DNA of 64,000 nt from Isochrysis galbana (taxonomy: Eukaryota; Haptophyta; Isochrysidales; Isochrysidaceae), in NCBI GenBank assembly GCA_018136815.1, contig CM030942.1, forward strand, positions 285,551 through 349,550, read 5' to 3'. The position numbers and the translations under genes were made by a program. Positions 37,467 through 47,065 of the stretch are shown in pieces. The number at the start of each line of letters is the position of its first letter. Position 1 is the first letter of the stretch. The notes below the pieces were generated by a model that saw only the letters and a program-made list of their open reading frames with translations, was not told the origin of the DNA and did not search any database.

Positions 37467-37835
37467 ATGCTCAAGCGACCCCGCTCTGAGACGGAGCCTG
37501 ACAAGGACCAGGCCTCCGCCATGGAGCAGGAAGAGCCAGTCCTTCTGGTCGACAACACCGAAGGCCTCGTCAGTGTGTATTTGTCCTCCGAAGCGCTACC
37601 CGCTCCTATTCTCGCGTACCTCAAGTGCAATCCTGGACGACTCACCCTTGATCTCGAAGATGAGACATTGGAAGGTCCTCCAGACTTCGAGCCGTTCATT
37701 CGCTCTCACAAGCACAACGGCGACAATGACAAGGAAGCGGACAAGGCAGATGAAGATGACGAGGCAGATGGTGAAGAAGGGGACGAGAGCGAAGACGAGT
37801 ATGAGGTTGACCCTATCACCGTCCTGTACGAGGAG
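37467..37835 (+). CDS. First exon of an acidic protein, unrecognised and incomplete
   Basis: ATG follows a poly-C leader by about 20 bp. The frame encodes MLKRPRSETEPDKDQ, then EPVLLVDNTEGLVSVYLSSE and a long Asp/Glu-rich segment (DEDDEADGEEGDESEDEYEV), ending PITVLYEE before a good donor (gag|gtatgc). The basic start and acidic middle suggest a nuclear or nucleolar protein, but the family is not recognised. No continuation exon is evident. Downstream sequence is occupied by a kinase gene on the opposite strand, so the rest of this gene has been lost, lies far away, or the frame is not a real exon. Confidence 0.4.
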
Positions 37836-37938
37836 GTATGCGTGTGGGCGTCGAAAGTGAAGGCGGACAGGAGCCAGTTCGACAACGCTCCCGTATGTAT
37901 GAACCCTCGGGTCTGTGTGATTCTGCACTATGATTGAG

Positions 37939-38700
37939 TCATGGCGGTCCGGTGGAAGCGGTGGCACCGAGATGGTCTTCGAGCATGGCGGCGATGCCGA
38001 ACGCACCTTGAGCGAGCGAGGGCTCCCTCGAGTCTTGCGCGGCGGTGGCAACACGCAGTGCAAGGTCCACCACGTCGTCTGGTGCTTCAGCGCGGTTGGC
38101 GAGGTCACGGACTGCCTGGTCAGTGTCGAACATGAGGGGGCTCCGCCTGCGTCGGCGCTTGGCATGCACAACCTCCGTCTCAGCCTGCTTGAGCAAGCGG
38201 GACACGGCGTCGTGCGGACTGAGGCGCTGTGCTGGGTCGTCTTGTAGGAATCCCCGAAGGACCTGCCTCTCCTCGTCGTCATCGATGGCTCGTGACAGGT
38301 CCCCCCAGCTAGGGGTGTTCGTGCCGTCCTCGTCCTCCTCCTCCTCTTGCTGAAGCCGGCTGACGAGCTTGAGCTGAGTCTGTGAGGATGAAAAGGGAAG
38401 CAACGCCTCACCAAGCACCATCTCAGCGTGGATGCAACCGAGGGACCACCAGTCGGCCGAAGTGGTGTACTGCGGGTCCTTGCGCATCAGCTCAGGGGCC
38501 CTGTACCACACGGTGCACACGTTCACCGTGTAGCACCGACCGAATTGCCACTGACGTGCTTGGCCAAAGTCGGCGAGACGCGGTCTCAGCTGTGCATCCA
38601 CCAGCACGTTGTGCGGCTTCAGGTCGCGATGCATGATACGCAAGTCGTCGAGGTGGGCAAGACCGCTCGCGATGGCTAAGATATTTCGATATGCCAACAC
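37939..38700 (-). pseudogene. CMGC-like protein kinase C-lobe, N-lobe absent
   Basis: The frame holds ASGLAHLDDLRIMHRDLKPH, then LADFGQARQW, VCTVWYRAPELM, SADWWSLGCIHAEM and DDPAQRLSPHDAVSRLLKQ. These are the catalytic loop (HRDLKPHN), the DFG motif, the APE-like segment and the CDK-like C-lobe of a Ser/Thr kinase. It continues with a basic and then Ala-rich tail. Everything 5' of the catalytic loop (glycine loop, VAIK lysine, alpha-C Glu) is missing. The frame stops at about 38700, where an AT-richer segment with other ORFs begins. A possible acceptor (gttag) near 38695 leaves open that an N-terminal exon sits beyond that segment, but I could not find one up to 41 kb. As it stands it is a truncated kinase. 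Confidence 0.7.
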
Positions 38701-39188
38701 AGACGAATGCTAACAGATATTGTGGCCCTTTCAAAATTGCACCTAAGAGAGCACACCAACGTAAAGTGTATATAAATGGTACTCATGTGGGTCATGTAGA
38801 AGAAGGTGAGCCCAGACTAGTAATGAGCGATAGGTATGAATCAACTGGCCAACCTCTAACGCATAATGCACCCGACAAGCTGAATGAACTTTTGAGGCAA
38901 ATAAACAGCATTCAGGTATATGTACACATTGATATAACTGAACGACTAAAACGTGACTACAATGTCAATCTGTTGAAGCAGTTTCTCAAGATTTACGTCA
39001 ATACCTCACCACAACACACGAGTCGTAACTCACGAGGTGGTAAAACTTATTCTGTGACAGAAGCAAATCAAGTTCAGCAAATGCAACACATGGTCCAAGC
39101 TCAGCCAATTCGAACTTATTCCCAAATCGCTCAGTCGTTGATCACGTCATGTACGACAACGCTATGCGGGCACAACACCAATCTATAG
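38691..39188 (+). CDS. Orphan ORF in an AT-richer island
   Basis: A 165-codon frame (about KRAHQRKVYINGTHVGHVEE, DKLNELLRQINSIQVYVHID, NLLKQFLKIYVNTS) has balanced, protein-like composition and lower GC than its surroundings. The last 15 or so codons run into a copy of the recurrent transposon end (39143-39179), so the natural C-terminus may differ. The family is not recognised. It abuts the truncated kinase on the opposite strand, suggesting this island was inserted there. It could belong to a mobile element. Confidence 0.4.
   Translation: MPTQTNANRYCGPFKIAPKRAHQRKVYINGTHVGHVEEGEPRLVMSDRYESTGQPLTHNAPDKLNELLRQINSIQVYVHIDITERLKRDYNVNLLKQFLKIYVNTSPQHTSRNSRGGKTYSVTEANQVQQMQHMVQAQPIRTYSQIAQSLITSCTTTLCGHNTNL
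39143..39179 (+). repeat. Copy of the recurrent TAACGTTATGT terminus (diverged)
   Basis: Reads cacgtcatgtacgacaacgc, then tatgcgggcacaacacc, a diverged match to the ends of the 20132-21765 element. Confidence 0.5.
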
Positions 39189-39507
39189 ACGTGTAATGAA
39201 AGCTATCGCGTGTTTTCGAAAGGCTTCTTTTGAAGTTTGCTCAGGACAGAGCCGCCCTGCCCCAACGAGCACAAAGGGTTCGCTTGGGAAGTACTTTTTT
39301 TTGGCTGTTGGGGGAGGGGACAGGTGACCCAGTGCACTCCTCGCCTGTCTCGACTCCATGCCAACGATTCCATGGAGGCCACAACGAGTACCTCCGTGCG
39401 ACAAGCTCACGTGCACCAAAGGTATCGCCTCCTCCAGGAAGCCCCTTTCTACGACTACCACTCTCCTTTTCGGAGTGACCGCATTCTCTGAAGCTTGAGG
39501 AGTGCAG

Positions 39508-39846
39508 CTAGTGTGAGCACTCTATTGGGACGACGAATATACCTCTTGCGGTACGCATTACCATGTCTGCGACAGCTTCGAACACTTCTTTCTTCACAGA
39601 CTCGATGCTTTCTCTCACGGCACTACAATCCCAATGTTTGTATCTTTGGAGCTCTGTGGTGAAATTGGAGTCACGTTGGAGCTCTTCACAAATACATATA
39701 TCCATTATGTCACTTGTCATACCACTCAAGTCCAACCATTCCTTGTCAGACATCTGTGCTATGCTCATAGACGCTAGTGATTTCACGGAACGCTTCCTTT
39801 TTCCTAGCAGCCCATTCACGACAGATTGGGGATCCCTTTCGCCCAT
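39508..39846 (-). CDS. Orphan ORF, unrecognised
   Basis: A 112-codon minus-strand frame starts MGERDPQSVVNGLLGKRKRS and continues with MSDKEWLDLSGMTSDIMDIC and ESIESVKKEVFEAVADMV. Composition and predicted helices look protein-like, with a basic start that might be a nuclear signal. It lies in the same AT-richer island between two copies of the recurrent transposon end. No family is recognised, and it may be one exon of a larger element gene. Confidence 0.35.
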   Translation of the reverse strand: MGERDPQSVVNGLLGKRKRSVKSLASMSIAQMSDKEWLDLSGMTSDIMDICICEELQRDSNFTTELQRYKHWDCSAVRESIESVKKEVFEAVADMVMRTARGIFVVPIECSH

Positions 39847-39935
39847 AGGAAGCGCTCGTGGTACTAGGAAGATTAGATTATATTAATCCTGCCACGAAAT
39901 ACCTAGGCCTACAGGCTTTGGCCATGCGTAAAAGC

Positions 39936-39970
39936 TAACGTTATGTACGAAGGCGCTATGCGACCATAAG
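39936..39970 (+). repeat. Copy of the recurrent TAACGTTATGT terminus (plus orientation)
   Basis: Reads TAACGTTATGTACGAAGGCG, then ctatgcgac, matching the ends at 20132 and 36784. An element would extend to the right; its other end was not found. Confidence 0.6.
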
Positions 39971-39987
39971 CGCGCCCTTCCTCCTCG

Positions 39988-40293
39988 GTGCCACAAGGCA
40001 GACGAGACCATGGCAGGAGGCGGAGGGCGGAAGCTCTCCTACACTCTCACAAAAAAAAATGTACAAAATGTGGAAGACCACCTCCCGATTCGATCATGTA
40101 TCAGAAGTTATGCAACCGCATTCTTGGTCGCCCCAATCCGGAGAAACATAACAATACTGAACGCAATTCCACGACAACAATACTCATAAATAAAAGGCAT
40201 AAAAGGCAGCCTACACCGTCTACGCGGAAGACTGACGATCACTCAAGTATCAGTGATGAAGACTGGAACAAGATTATTTCGGGAGATCTCTAA
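39988..40293 (+). CDS. Small orphan ORF just inside a transposon end, unrecognised
   Basis: A 101-codon frame rich in Lys, Asn, Thr and Ser. It has one CxxC (KKCTKCGRPPPDSIMYQKLC) and ends SSISDEDWNKIISGDL. It begins about 20 bp inside the terminus at 39936, so it may be a fragment of that element's protein. The composition differs from host genes. Confidence 0.3.
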   Translation: MPQGRRDHGRRRRAEALLHSHKKKCTKCGRPPPDSIMYQKLCNRILGRPNPEKHNNTERNSTTTILINKRHKRQPTPSTRKTDDHSSISDEDWNKIISGDL

Positions 40294-40411
40294 ACGTCAC
40301 AAAAAGTCAGGTAAATCGGACCCCTTCGTTCAGGCTGACATCGCCAGCATACCCTCTTGCCAAACGAGTGGGTTGGATAGCGCTACCCTCATGATCCCCA
40401 CGATCTTCCGC

Positions 40412-40590
40412 GATTGAACGCTTTTCCATGCGGTGGGGGGGGGGTGATGGTGATTGAACGCGTTCCACGTGTAGGCTGATGGTGATTGAGCGCTTTTTCC
40501 ATGCGGTGGGGGTGATGGTGATTGAGCGCGTTCCACGTGTAGGCTGATGGTGATTGAACGCTTTTCCATGCGGTGGGTGATGGTGATTGA
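40412..40590 (+). repeat. Tandem repeat, period about 75 bp
   Basis: The units gattgaacgcttttccatgc, ggtgatggtgattga and gcgttccacgtgtaggctga recur in order about two and a half times. Confidence 0.8.
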
Positions 40591-40639
40591 GCGCTTCTCG
40601 CCTAAGGGACCTGTCCCTCACAGATGGAAACATGAGGGC

Positions 40640-41775
40640 TAGCGGCTCCCAGGGGGCCAGCAAAGGCAGCGCAGGGGGCAGTGGAGGCTGGGGCTCAGCC
40701 CCTTGCCCCCCTGCCTCTCCCACGCTCGCCTCGCTGGCCATGGGAGCCTCCTAGAGGCCCCTGTATGCCTGGCGACCAGGGACAAGGGGGGAGTCAGCTC
40801 GAGGGCAGGCCCAATGCGGGCGTGGGACCGCCTGAAATGGATGGGGTGTCGGGGGCAGTGAGAAGGGTGACTGGGAGAGGGCGAGAGATGTGCCGCTCTC
40901 GCTCACGACTGCGAGTGCGCGGCCTTGTTCGCGCTTTTGCTCGCGCTCCTCCTTCTCCTTGGCCCGCTTCTCAGTCTCCCTTGCCCGCGCCCGCAGCTCC
41001 TTGACAACCTGCGAGTGTCTTTCCTTGAACTGCGCGCGTGGCTTGAACGCGCGCACATTCCTACACGGCAGCTTCTCGTCGAGATGCTGCCGGATGTTGT
41101 GCGGCCCACCGACATACGAATGCCCGCAGAAGAGGCAGCACTTGGCGCGCACGACCTTCGCGCGGCCGGCTGCCTCCTCAATTGTGGACCACTCGAGGGC
41201 GCTGCCCTCGAGTGTGTCCACCTCCTCAGTCCCCCAAGCTGAGGCTGCTCGGGCGGTGGCTGGGGCAAGAGCCAGCGCCATGTCGTCACTGGCCATCGCC
41301 AGAGAGAGAGAGAGAGAGAGACGAAGGAACGCCTGATGTGCAGTGAATAAAATGGGCAAAATTACGTATATGTAAAAGTACAGACATTAGCGGGAAGAGG
41401 GGGGTGATGGAGAGGCTTCCCGCGCCCCGCGCCACCTCGTCCTCGCGCCAAAAGTTTTTTTTTCATGGTTTTGTTATTGGCCTTGTCAGCTTTGTTTTTG
41501 CCCCCACCTGATACCCCTTTGTCAGGTCTAAAGGACCTGATATCATGACATCAGGACCTCATATCAGCCTGATGTCCCATCACTGCCTGAGGGGGTTGTA
41601 AGGGGTAAAGGTGGGTAGTAGGGCGATACACGAGCACACTGCCTCATGCCGCGTATGTAGCGGAGATTTTTAAGAAGCTGTTTTTGTACGGGCCCACCCC
41701 GGGGGGTGTCCGTGATGGAGAGAGGGGGGCGCGAGGCCCCCATTGACCCCTTGACCCCTACTTACAAAAGTAGGT
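40640..41775. mobile_element. Longer copy of the dispersed module, carrying a BED-finger ORF
   Basis: The two ends (about 40640-40830 and 41686-41775) match the short copy at 33285-33705. The extra middle holds the minus-strand BED-like zinc-finger frame and an inverted copy (about 41590-41675) of the repeat at 3466-3548. Having coding sequence in one copy and not the other fits a DNA transposon with deletion derivatives, although terminal repeats and target duplications were not resolved. Confidence 0.5.
40751..41296 (-). CDS. BED-type zinc-finger protein, transposon-associated
   Basis: The frame starts MASDDMALALAPATARAASA and includes AKCCLFCGHSYVGGPHNIRQ followed by H, a C-x2-C ... H-x4-H finger of BED/hAT style. 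A basic helical, probably coiled-coil stretch follows (KERHSQVVKELRARARETE), then Pro/Ser-rich sequence. BED fingers are the DNA-binding N-termini of hAT transposases. The catalytic part does not follow on this strand. A hAT C-terminal region lies to the right on the plus strand, so the two are head to head and not one gene as they stand. The last part of the frame is the conserved end of the dispersed module. Confidence 0.55.
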   Translation of the reverse strand: MASDDMALALAPATARAASAWGTEEVDTLEGSALEWSTIEEAAGRAKVVRAKCCLFCGHSYVGGPHNIRQHLDEKLPCRNVRAFKPRAQFKERHSQVVKELRARARETEKRAKEKEEREQKREQGRALAVVSESGTSLALSQSPFSLPPTPHPFQAVPRPHWACPRADSPLVPGRQAYRGL

Positions 41776-41939
41776 TGTGCTTGATGGAAGCATAGGGCAG
41801 AGAGTTAAAGCCATATTGCTAGATGAGAATGGATTTTAGAAGCCTCTCGTTCTGATTCTTCATGTTTCAATGCCTATATCATCAAGCTGCTCCGTCCGTC
41901 TACTTGATAGTAATGCGTCATGCATCGGAAAGGTGAAAG

Positions 41940-42629
41940 GTGTGTGACAGAATGTTCATGATCGGCGAGAGGCTGAAAGCCATGGAGCCTAAGGTACCTT
42001 GGTGCAAGTCCCTCCGTCTCATCCATGAGCAAAGATGGGAATATCTACACTCTCCGATGCACTTGGCTGCGTACGCGTTAGATCCTGAATCATGGACGTT
42101 GTTACATACATACAGCTACAACCCGATGGACACAACGACAAGTGGGGGCCTGGAGAAAGTATTCGATCGTTTGTGCCTACGCGATGCTATCCTTGCAGCT
42201 CCTGACCCTGAGATAGCCTGGCGTGAATACACCGTTGATACGCCGGAAGTCCAACGACGTATTGCAATAGTATTGCTGCAGTTGAGCGGGAGCTTTCGCA
42301 ATTCAAGCTCAGCAGATGGAGATGGCGCTTTCAGCCGTTCGCCAGCAATTGAGAATGCTAAACTGATAGAACCATCTCGGTGGTGGAGTCAATACGGTAA
42401 GCATGTCCCATTACTCGCAGCGGTGGCACAACAAGTGCTAGCACAACCAGCGGCGGCATCGGCGGCAGAACGAAACTGGTCCATCTACGGGGCAATTCAG
42501 AGCAACAACAGGTCTCGAATGTCGAATGAGCCATCATCCATCATCTGGTCGCGGACAAACTTGTGTATTGTCACGAAACGATGCACACGCAGCTCCGTGT
42601 GCAATCTGCGGGGTGGTCTCCGGATGTAG
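41940..42629 (+). pseudogene. hAT transposase C-terminal region, incomplete
   Basis: The frame contains LIHEQRWEYLHSPMHLAAYA with LDPESW, then SRWWSQYGKHVPLLAAVAQQ and AQPAAASAAERNWSIYGAIQ, then NNRSRM. This is the late catalytic segment and the C-terminal dimerisation region of hAT transposases (WW-x-x-x-G ... P-L-A-x-V-L ... A-AERN-S). The RNase H core aspartates and the N-terminal BED finger are absent here. It ends in a Cys/Arg-rich tail. It is a fragment of a cut-and-paste transposon. Confidence 0.72.
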
Positions 42630-43208
42630 TTAAGTGTTAAGTGGGACAGTGACGACGACAGTTACTCAGAAGATGATTGGATGGCTGAGGCTGACGAGGC
42701 GATGGATCCGAGTGCGGAAGTGGTGATGTTGATGGAGTTGCTTGTCTGATGTCTAACTCTATAACCCCGAGCGCGCTCGCTCGCTCGCTCGCACCTCCGA
42801 GCGCTCGCGCGCGACCGTCGAAAAACGGTGGCAAAAACGGAGGGTGTTTGAAAGACGGTGAAAAACACTGTTTTTGGCCTCAAAAAAAAACCTGTACCCT
42901 GTTTCTGTTTCTGTCTTTCACATCTAGGAGTAGTACGTAGTACTATGAGTAAAGCTCTTTCCCCGGGCAGCTTCCGCGAACGGGAAGTGTCCTATCGGAG
43001 AAGGAAGGACAGCCGACCAGCCGGAGGAGGTGCTTGAAGAAGAAGAGAGAGCAGCGAATAAGATAAAGGAGAGAGAGGGTAGGAGATATACGGAGACAGC
43101 CGCTGGCCTCGTTTCTCTTGCGGAGCGCGAGACGTCGCTGGGCAGCCCTCTCTTTCCTTCTTTCCTCCTTCCCCCTTCTCTACTCTCGTCCGCATCGTCG
43201 CGGGCGCG
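42630..43208. other. Intergenic, probable HDAC promoter and leader
   Basis: It contains a CGCT tetranucleotide run (about 42775-42792) and the probable 5' UTR of the HDAC gene. No gene recognised. Confidence 0.4.
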
Positions 43209-45450
43209 ATGGCGGTGGGAGGGGTGGGACTAGTATACGACGAACAGTTCGAGCTCCACGCGCCGCCGTCGTCCAAGGCGCACCAGCACATCGAGACCCC
43301 CGAGAGAGTGTCAGTCATCTACGAGGCGCTCGGAAAGGCCAAGCTGCTCTCAAGGATGGAGCGCGTGGCGGCGCGGCAGGTGACTCGCGCCGAGGCCCTC
43401 GCGTGCCACACAGCTGAGCACTGCGATGCGCTCGAGGCCCTCGCCGAGGCGCCGCCGCAGGTGTGCGGGGCGTGGTGCGGCACCACATCGGCCAATGCTG
43501 GAACAGCAGGTCCTGGAGGCGCCGCTGGATCTAGCAACTCGACACGCTTGGCCGGCTGGCTGCGCACAGGAATGGACATGTACCACAACGAGCACACCGC
43601 CCGCACCGTCCGCCTCGCTGCTGGTGGCGTGGTCGCCCTTACCGCGCGGGTCCTCGGCGGACAGATTTCTTCAGGCTTCGCTCTTGTCCGGCCGCCAGGC
43701 CACCATGCCTGCGAGGACAGGATGGCGGGTTTCTGCTTCCTCAATTCAGTGGCGATCGCGGCTCGGTACGCAGTGCGTCAGCACGCATTGTCGCGAGTTC
43801 TCATTGTCGACTGGGACGTGCATCACGGCGACGGCACGCAGGTGAGTGATCTTCCCAAGTGGTGAGCTGTGCGCTGGGTCTAGAGCGAGTTGGTGAGAGG
43901 GCGTGCTCGCAATCGCTGTGGTGGCCTTTGCACGAACATTGCCACGTGAAGCCCTCTCAGCTGGCTATATCGCATGTGATTGCCAGGCCATATTTGAGGA
44001 CGACCCGTCCGTTTTGTACATGTCGCTTCATCGCTTCGGACACAACTTCTTTCCGGGTACGGGCTCCGCCGATCAGGTGCGGCTTCCATGCAACAACCTT
44101 GGTGCGAACAGAGGCGCTCCCTAGTCATGCTTTGGCTGCGGGCTCGACTCGAAGGAGCGGTAATTTGAAGCCCCATACAACGCTTGCACCCACCTTGCAC
44201 ACCTTGCTTTCCGCACGTGTAGGTGGGCCTGCACGACGGGGCCGGGCGCACCGTTAATATCCCATGGCGGCGCGAGGGCATGGGAGACGCTGAATACCTG
44301 GCCGCCTTCGACTCGCTTCTCATGCCCATAGCCCGTGCATTCGACCCCCAACTTGTGCTTGTGTCGGCCGGTTTCGATGCTGCCTCCGGAGATCGCGTAG
44401 GTGGGATGGCGCTCACTACTGACGCATTCGCTGCGATGACGGCGCGGCTGAAGACGCTTGCCGGAGGACGGCTCGTGCTCGCCCTCGAAGGAGGATATCG
44501 ACCTGCATTGGCTGCCAAGGGTGTGACGGCATGTGCCCGTGTCTTGCTCGGGGATCCCTCGGTTGGCCCAGCCGCACGGCTACCGCCAACTGGGAGTAGT
44601 CCCAACTTCGAGGTGCTCGCTCGGTCCGCACACCGCGTGCTATTGGAGGTGCGGACGCCCCTAGAGGCTTGCGTGGCATGGGAATGCAGCTGTATCTAGC
44701 ATGATAATCTAGCTCATTCGTCGTACCACTCTCACTAAGCCGCGCTGTCCATCCACCAATCCAGTTTGCATCTCACAAGTTGCGACCCCCTCAAATCTGT
44801 AGGTCCTACGCGCACAGGCAGACCATTGGCCTTTGCTCAAGGGCACAGCCCTCTCACACCATCATACCTTGCCGCTGCGCCTGTCCGAGACTCCCTCTGA
44901 TTGCTCTGAAGTGCCTCGACTGTCAGAGACTGCCTCTGAAAGTGCTGAGGAGGAGAGTGCTGAGTCCGTCCACACCGCAAGTAAAGTAGCAACGCAGATA
45001 CGCGCAGATGCCAGCGCACGCAAGGGCGAGCGCCTGTCCCGGCCTGTCGAGCCGATGGCCCAACTAAAGGAAGAGGAGCCTGTGCCAGCCGCGTCAGCGC
45101 CGCCAAGCTTTCTTGACTGTTGTCGCGAGTGCCATCGTTGGCTGGACCGGTGTGAGTTCTCCGTTACCCAGCGCAAGAGAAAGAAGGCCGGGGAGCGCAC
45201 ATGCAAGGAATGTGCGACCATCACTTCTGGCCATGCTTCGGCGACAGCGAACAAGCAGCACGCGAACGACGGGGACGCCACCGCTCGAATGCCCGACTTG
45301 GGAAGGGGAATCAGCACTGGTGATGACTTGGGTGCAGAATCGATGAACACAGCGGCACGGTGCGGTGGGATGCTGCGTCTGGAGTGCATGAGCGCACTCG
45401 TCGAGATGACGGAGCTTGCGAACGGGATGTCCAAGTTTGTCTTCAAGTAA
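43209..45450 (+). CDS. Class II histone deacetylase with a C-terminal Stc1-like zinc finger, four exons
   Basis: Exons are 43209-43841, 43987-44076, 44223-44648 and 44803-45450, all phase 0 and GT-AG, giving about 598 residues. The HDAC domain is complete: LVRPPGHHACED (His165, His166), IVDWDVHHGDGTQ (Asp203, His205), VSAGFDAASGD (Asp293) and LALEGGY (Tyr334). RPPGHHA is the class II form, and these residues hold Zn and polarise the acetyl bond. Exon 3 could read through to a stop at 44697-44699. Splicing at gag|gtgcgg and ctgtag|gtc instead joins SAHRVLLE to VLRAQADHWPLLK, which looks like the usual class II helical end. Exon 4 then adds a Ser/Glu-rich linker and a four-Cys finger (near Cys490, 493, 517 and 520: CCRECHRW, CEFSVTQRKRKK, RTCKEC) resembling Stc1-type fingers. 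The splice and finger family need testing. Confidence 0.82.
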
Positions 45451-46591
45451 TCGGGGAGCAAGTAGAAGCCCTGGGCCGTGAGCCATCGCTCTTTGTTGGC
45501 TTTATTAGGTTTGCGGGCACCAGAACCAAATTGAGACCGTAGGGATCAGCGTGATGCTGGAATTATGCGCCATAATCTATGGACAATGCACTCCATGTGA
45601 GCGAACATTCACCGCCAAGCACCATCCAAGAGGCGAGAGAAGGGGCATGATTCTTTTTCATTTGTCTCGCCGCTTAGGTTAGTTGCCCGGCTCACTGATT
45701 CTAGTGCCGAATATGCGTACATCTGCGGTGTGTGCAGTTGCGCACGCGTGGATGCTCGTGCATTGGCATAGCTATATTTTGTGCAGGCGATTCGCACAGG
45801 ACGAGCCCCCTGCTGGAAGGAAAACGCGGCAAACGCGTGTGCTGCATGCATCCTCATCCTGCCTTGCCCACTTTCGCCTTTTTCTCTATTAATTTTCAAC
45901 AAATTTTTATGGGTCGCGCCGCGGCAAAGGGACGGGACTAGCGCTCATTCAAGACAGGACTCCTTGCCGCGGCAAGCGCAAAGCACCCTTCCCTCCTCCC
46001 TCCTTATGCCACCAAGCTCTTCATAGGGGTAGGCCAGGATATCCCTCTTTTCCCACCCAAATATCTCTTGGAAATATCCCTGTTATATCCAAGCCACCTA
46101 CCCAAATATCTCAAAAATATCTCTGCATCCCGACTTATCCTGTAAACAGGTGCGGGACTTACCTATTTTTCGGTGAGCGGAGCTCTCGCTCCGCCCACCC
46201 CCTTCTCCGCGCTCTCTCCCCCCTCTCCTGCAGGCACGCGCGATGGCGCGCCTGCGGCAAGCCTGCAGCTGCCCCTGGCGACCCCTGGAGGCTCCTGGAG
46301 GCCAGCTCTGGGGGCTGGGGGCAGAGGAGGCTAGGGCTGGTAGGGCTGCCTAACGTTTACTTTAGGGCCCAACGTTCAGTTAGCGTTCGCCTAAAAACTC
46401 AAACATTGTTCATGTTCACTTGTGTTCAAGGCCAATCCTCAACGTTGTTCTTGTTCAGTGGTTCTCCTCACCTGTTCCTGTTATTCAGGCGGAGGCTCTT
46501 CGGCGGCTCGGCGGCGTATGCACGTATATACATATACTACTACGATTATACGTATGCGGGTACGCGTATCGCGTATGCTACATACATATCT
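45451..46591. other. Intergenic; no gene recognised
   Basis: It contains several ACCCAAATATC units (about 46050-46125), a degenerate piece of the dispersed GC-rich module near 46240-46340, and GTTCA-rich sequence near 46370-46470. Confidence 0.4.
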
Positions 46592-46640
46592 CCTAACCCT
46601 AACCACCCCTAAGTAATTCGGGTTAGGGTTAGGGATTGGG
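46592..46640. repeat. Interstitial telomere-like repeats in inverted arrangement
   Basis: cctaaccctaacc is followed after about 17 bp by gggttagggttaggg. Degenerate ttagaggttagagg units continue to about 46690, next to an assembly gap. Confidence 0.75.
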
Positions 46641-46749
46641 GGCAACCCAAGAAGCAACCCAAAAAGTAGGTTAGAGGTTAGAGGTTAGAGGAGAGTTCTA
46701 ATAGTCGAAAAGATGTGTGGACCTTTTCAGTAAAAGGTGTGAACATTCT

Positions 46750-46849
46750 NNNNNNNNNNNNNNNNNNNNNNNNNNNNNNNNNNNNNNNNNNNNNNNNNNN
46801 NNNNNNNNNNNNNNNNNNNNNNNNNNNNNNNNNNNNNNNNNNNNNNNNN
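46750..46849. other. Assembly gap (100 N)
   Basis: Placeholder gap, flanked on the right by a (GA)n-rich tract that probably defeated assembly. Confidence 0.99.
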
Positions 46850-47065
46850 GGAGAGAGGGAGAGAGGAGAGAGAGAGAGGAGAGAGGGAGAGAGAGAGAGG
46901 GAGAGAGGGAGAGGAGGGAGAGGAGAGGAGAGAGGGAGGGGAGGAGGGAGAGAGGGAGAGAGGGAGAGAGGAGGCAGCGGGCCGCCCCGGGGGGGGGGGG
47001 GAGATCCGGTGGGAGATATTATACTTTCAAAGGGAAGCCCCCCCCCCCCCCCCCCCCCCCCCCAG
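46850..47065. repeat. GA-rich microsatellite with poly-G and poly-C runs
   Basis: GAGAGG-type purine repeats to about 46975, then poly-G at about 46989-47000 and a poly-C run of more than 20 at about 47038-47062. Confidence 0.9.

Noticed and set aside
40412-40590. CRISPR-like array
   Set aside because: Repeats are a contiguous tandem array without unique spacers, in a eukaryotic genome with no cas genes. The same applies to 53131-53480.
44649-44699. HDAC ending at the stop in exon 3 (44697-44699)
   Set aside because: Possible, but splicing at a good donor restores a class II-like C-terminal helix, so the four-exon model is preferred. The short form is kept as an alternative in the entry.
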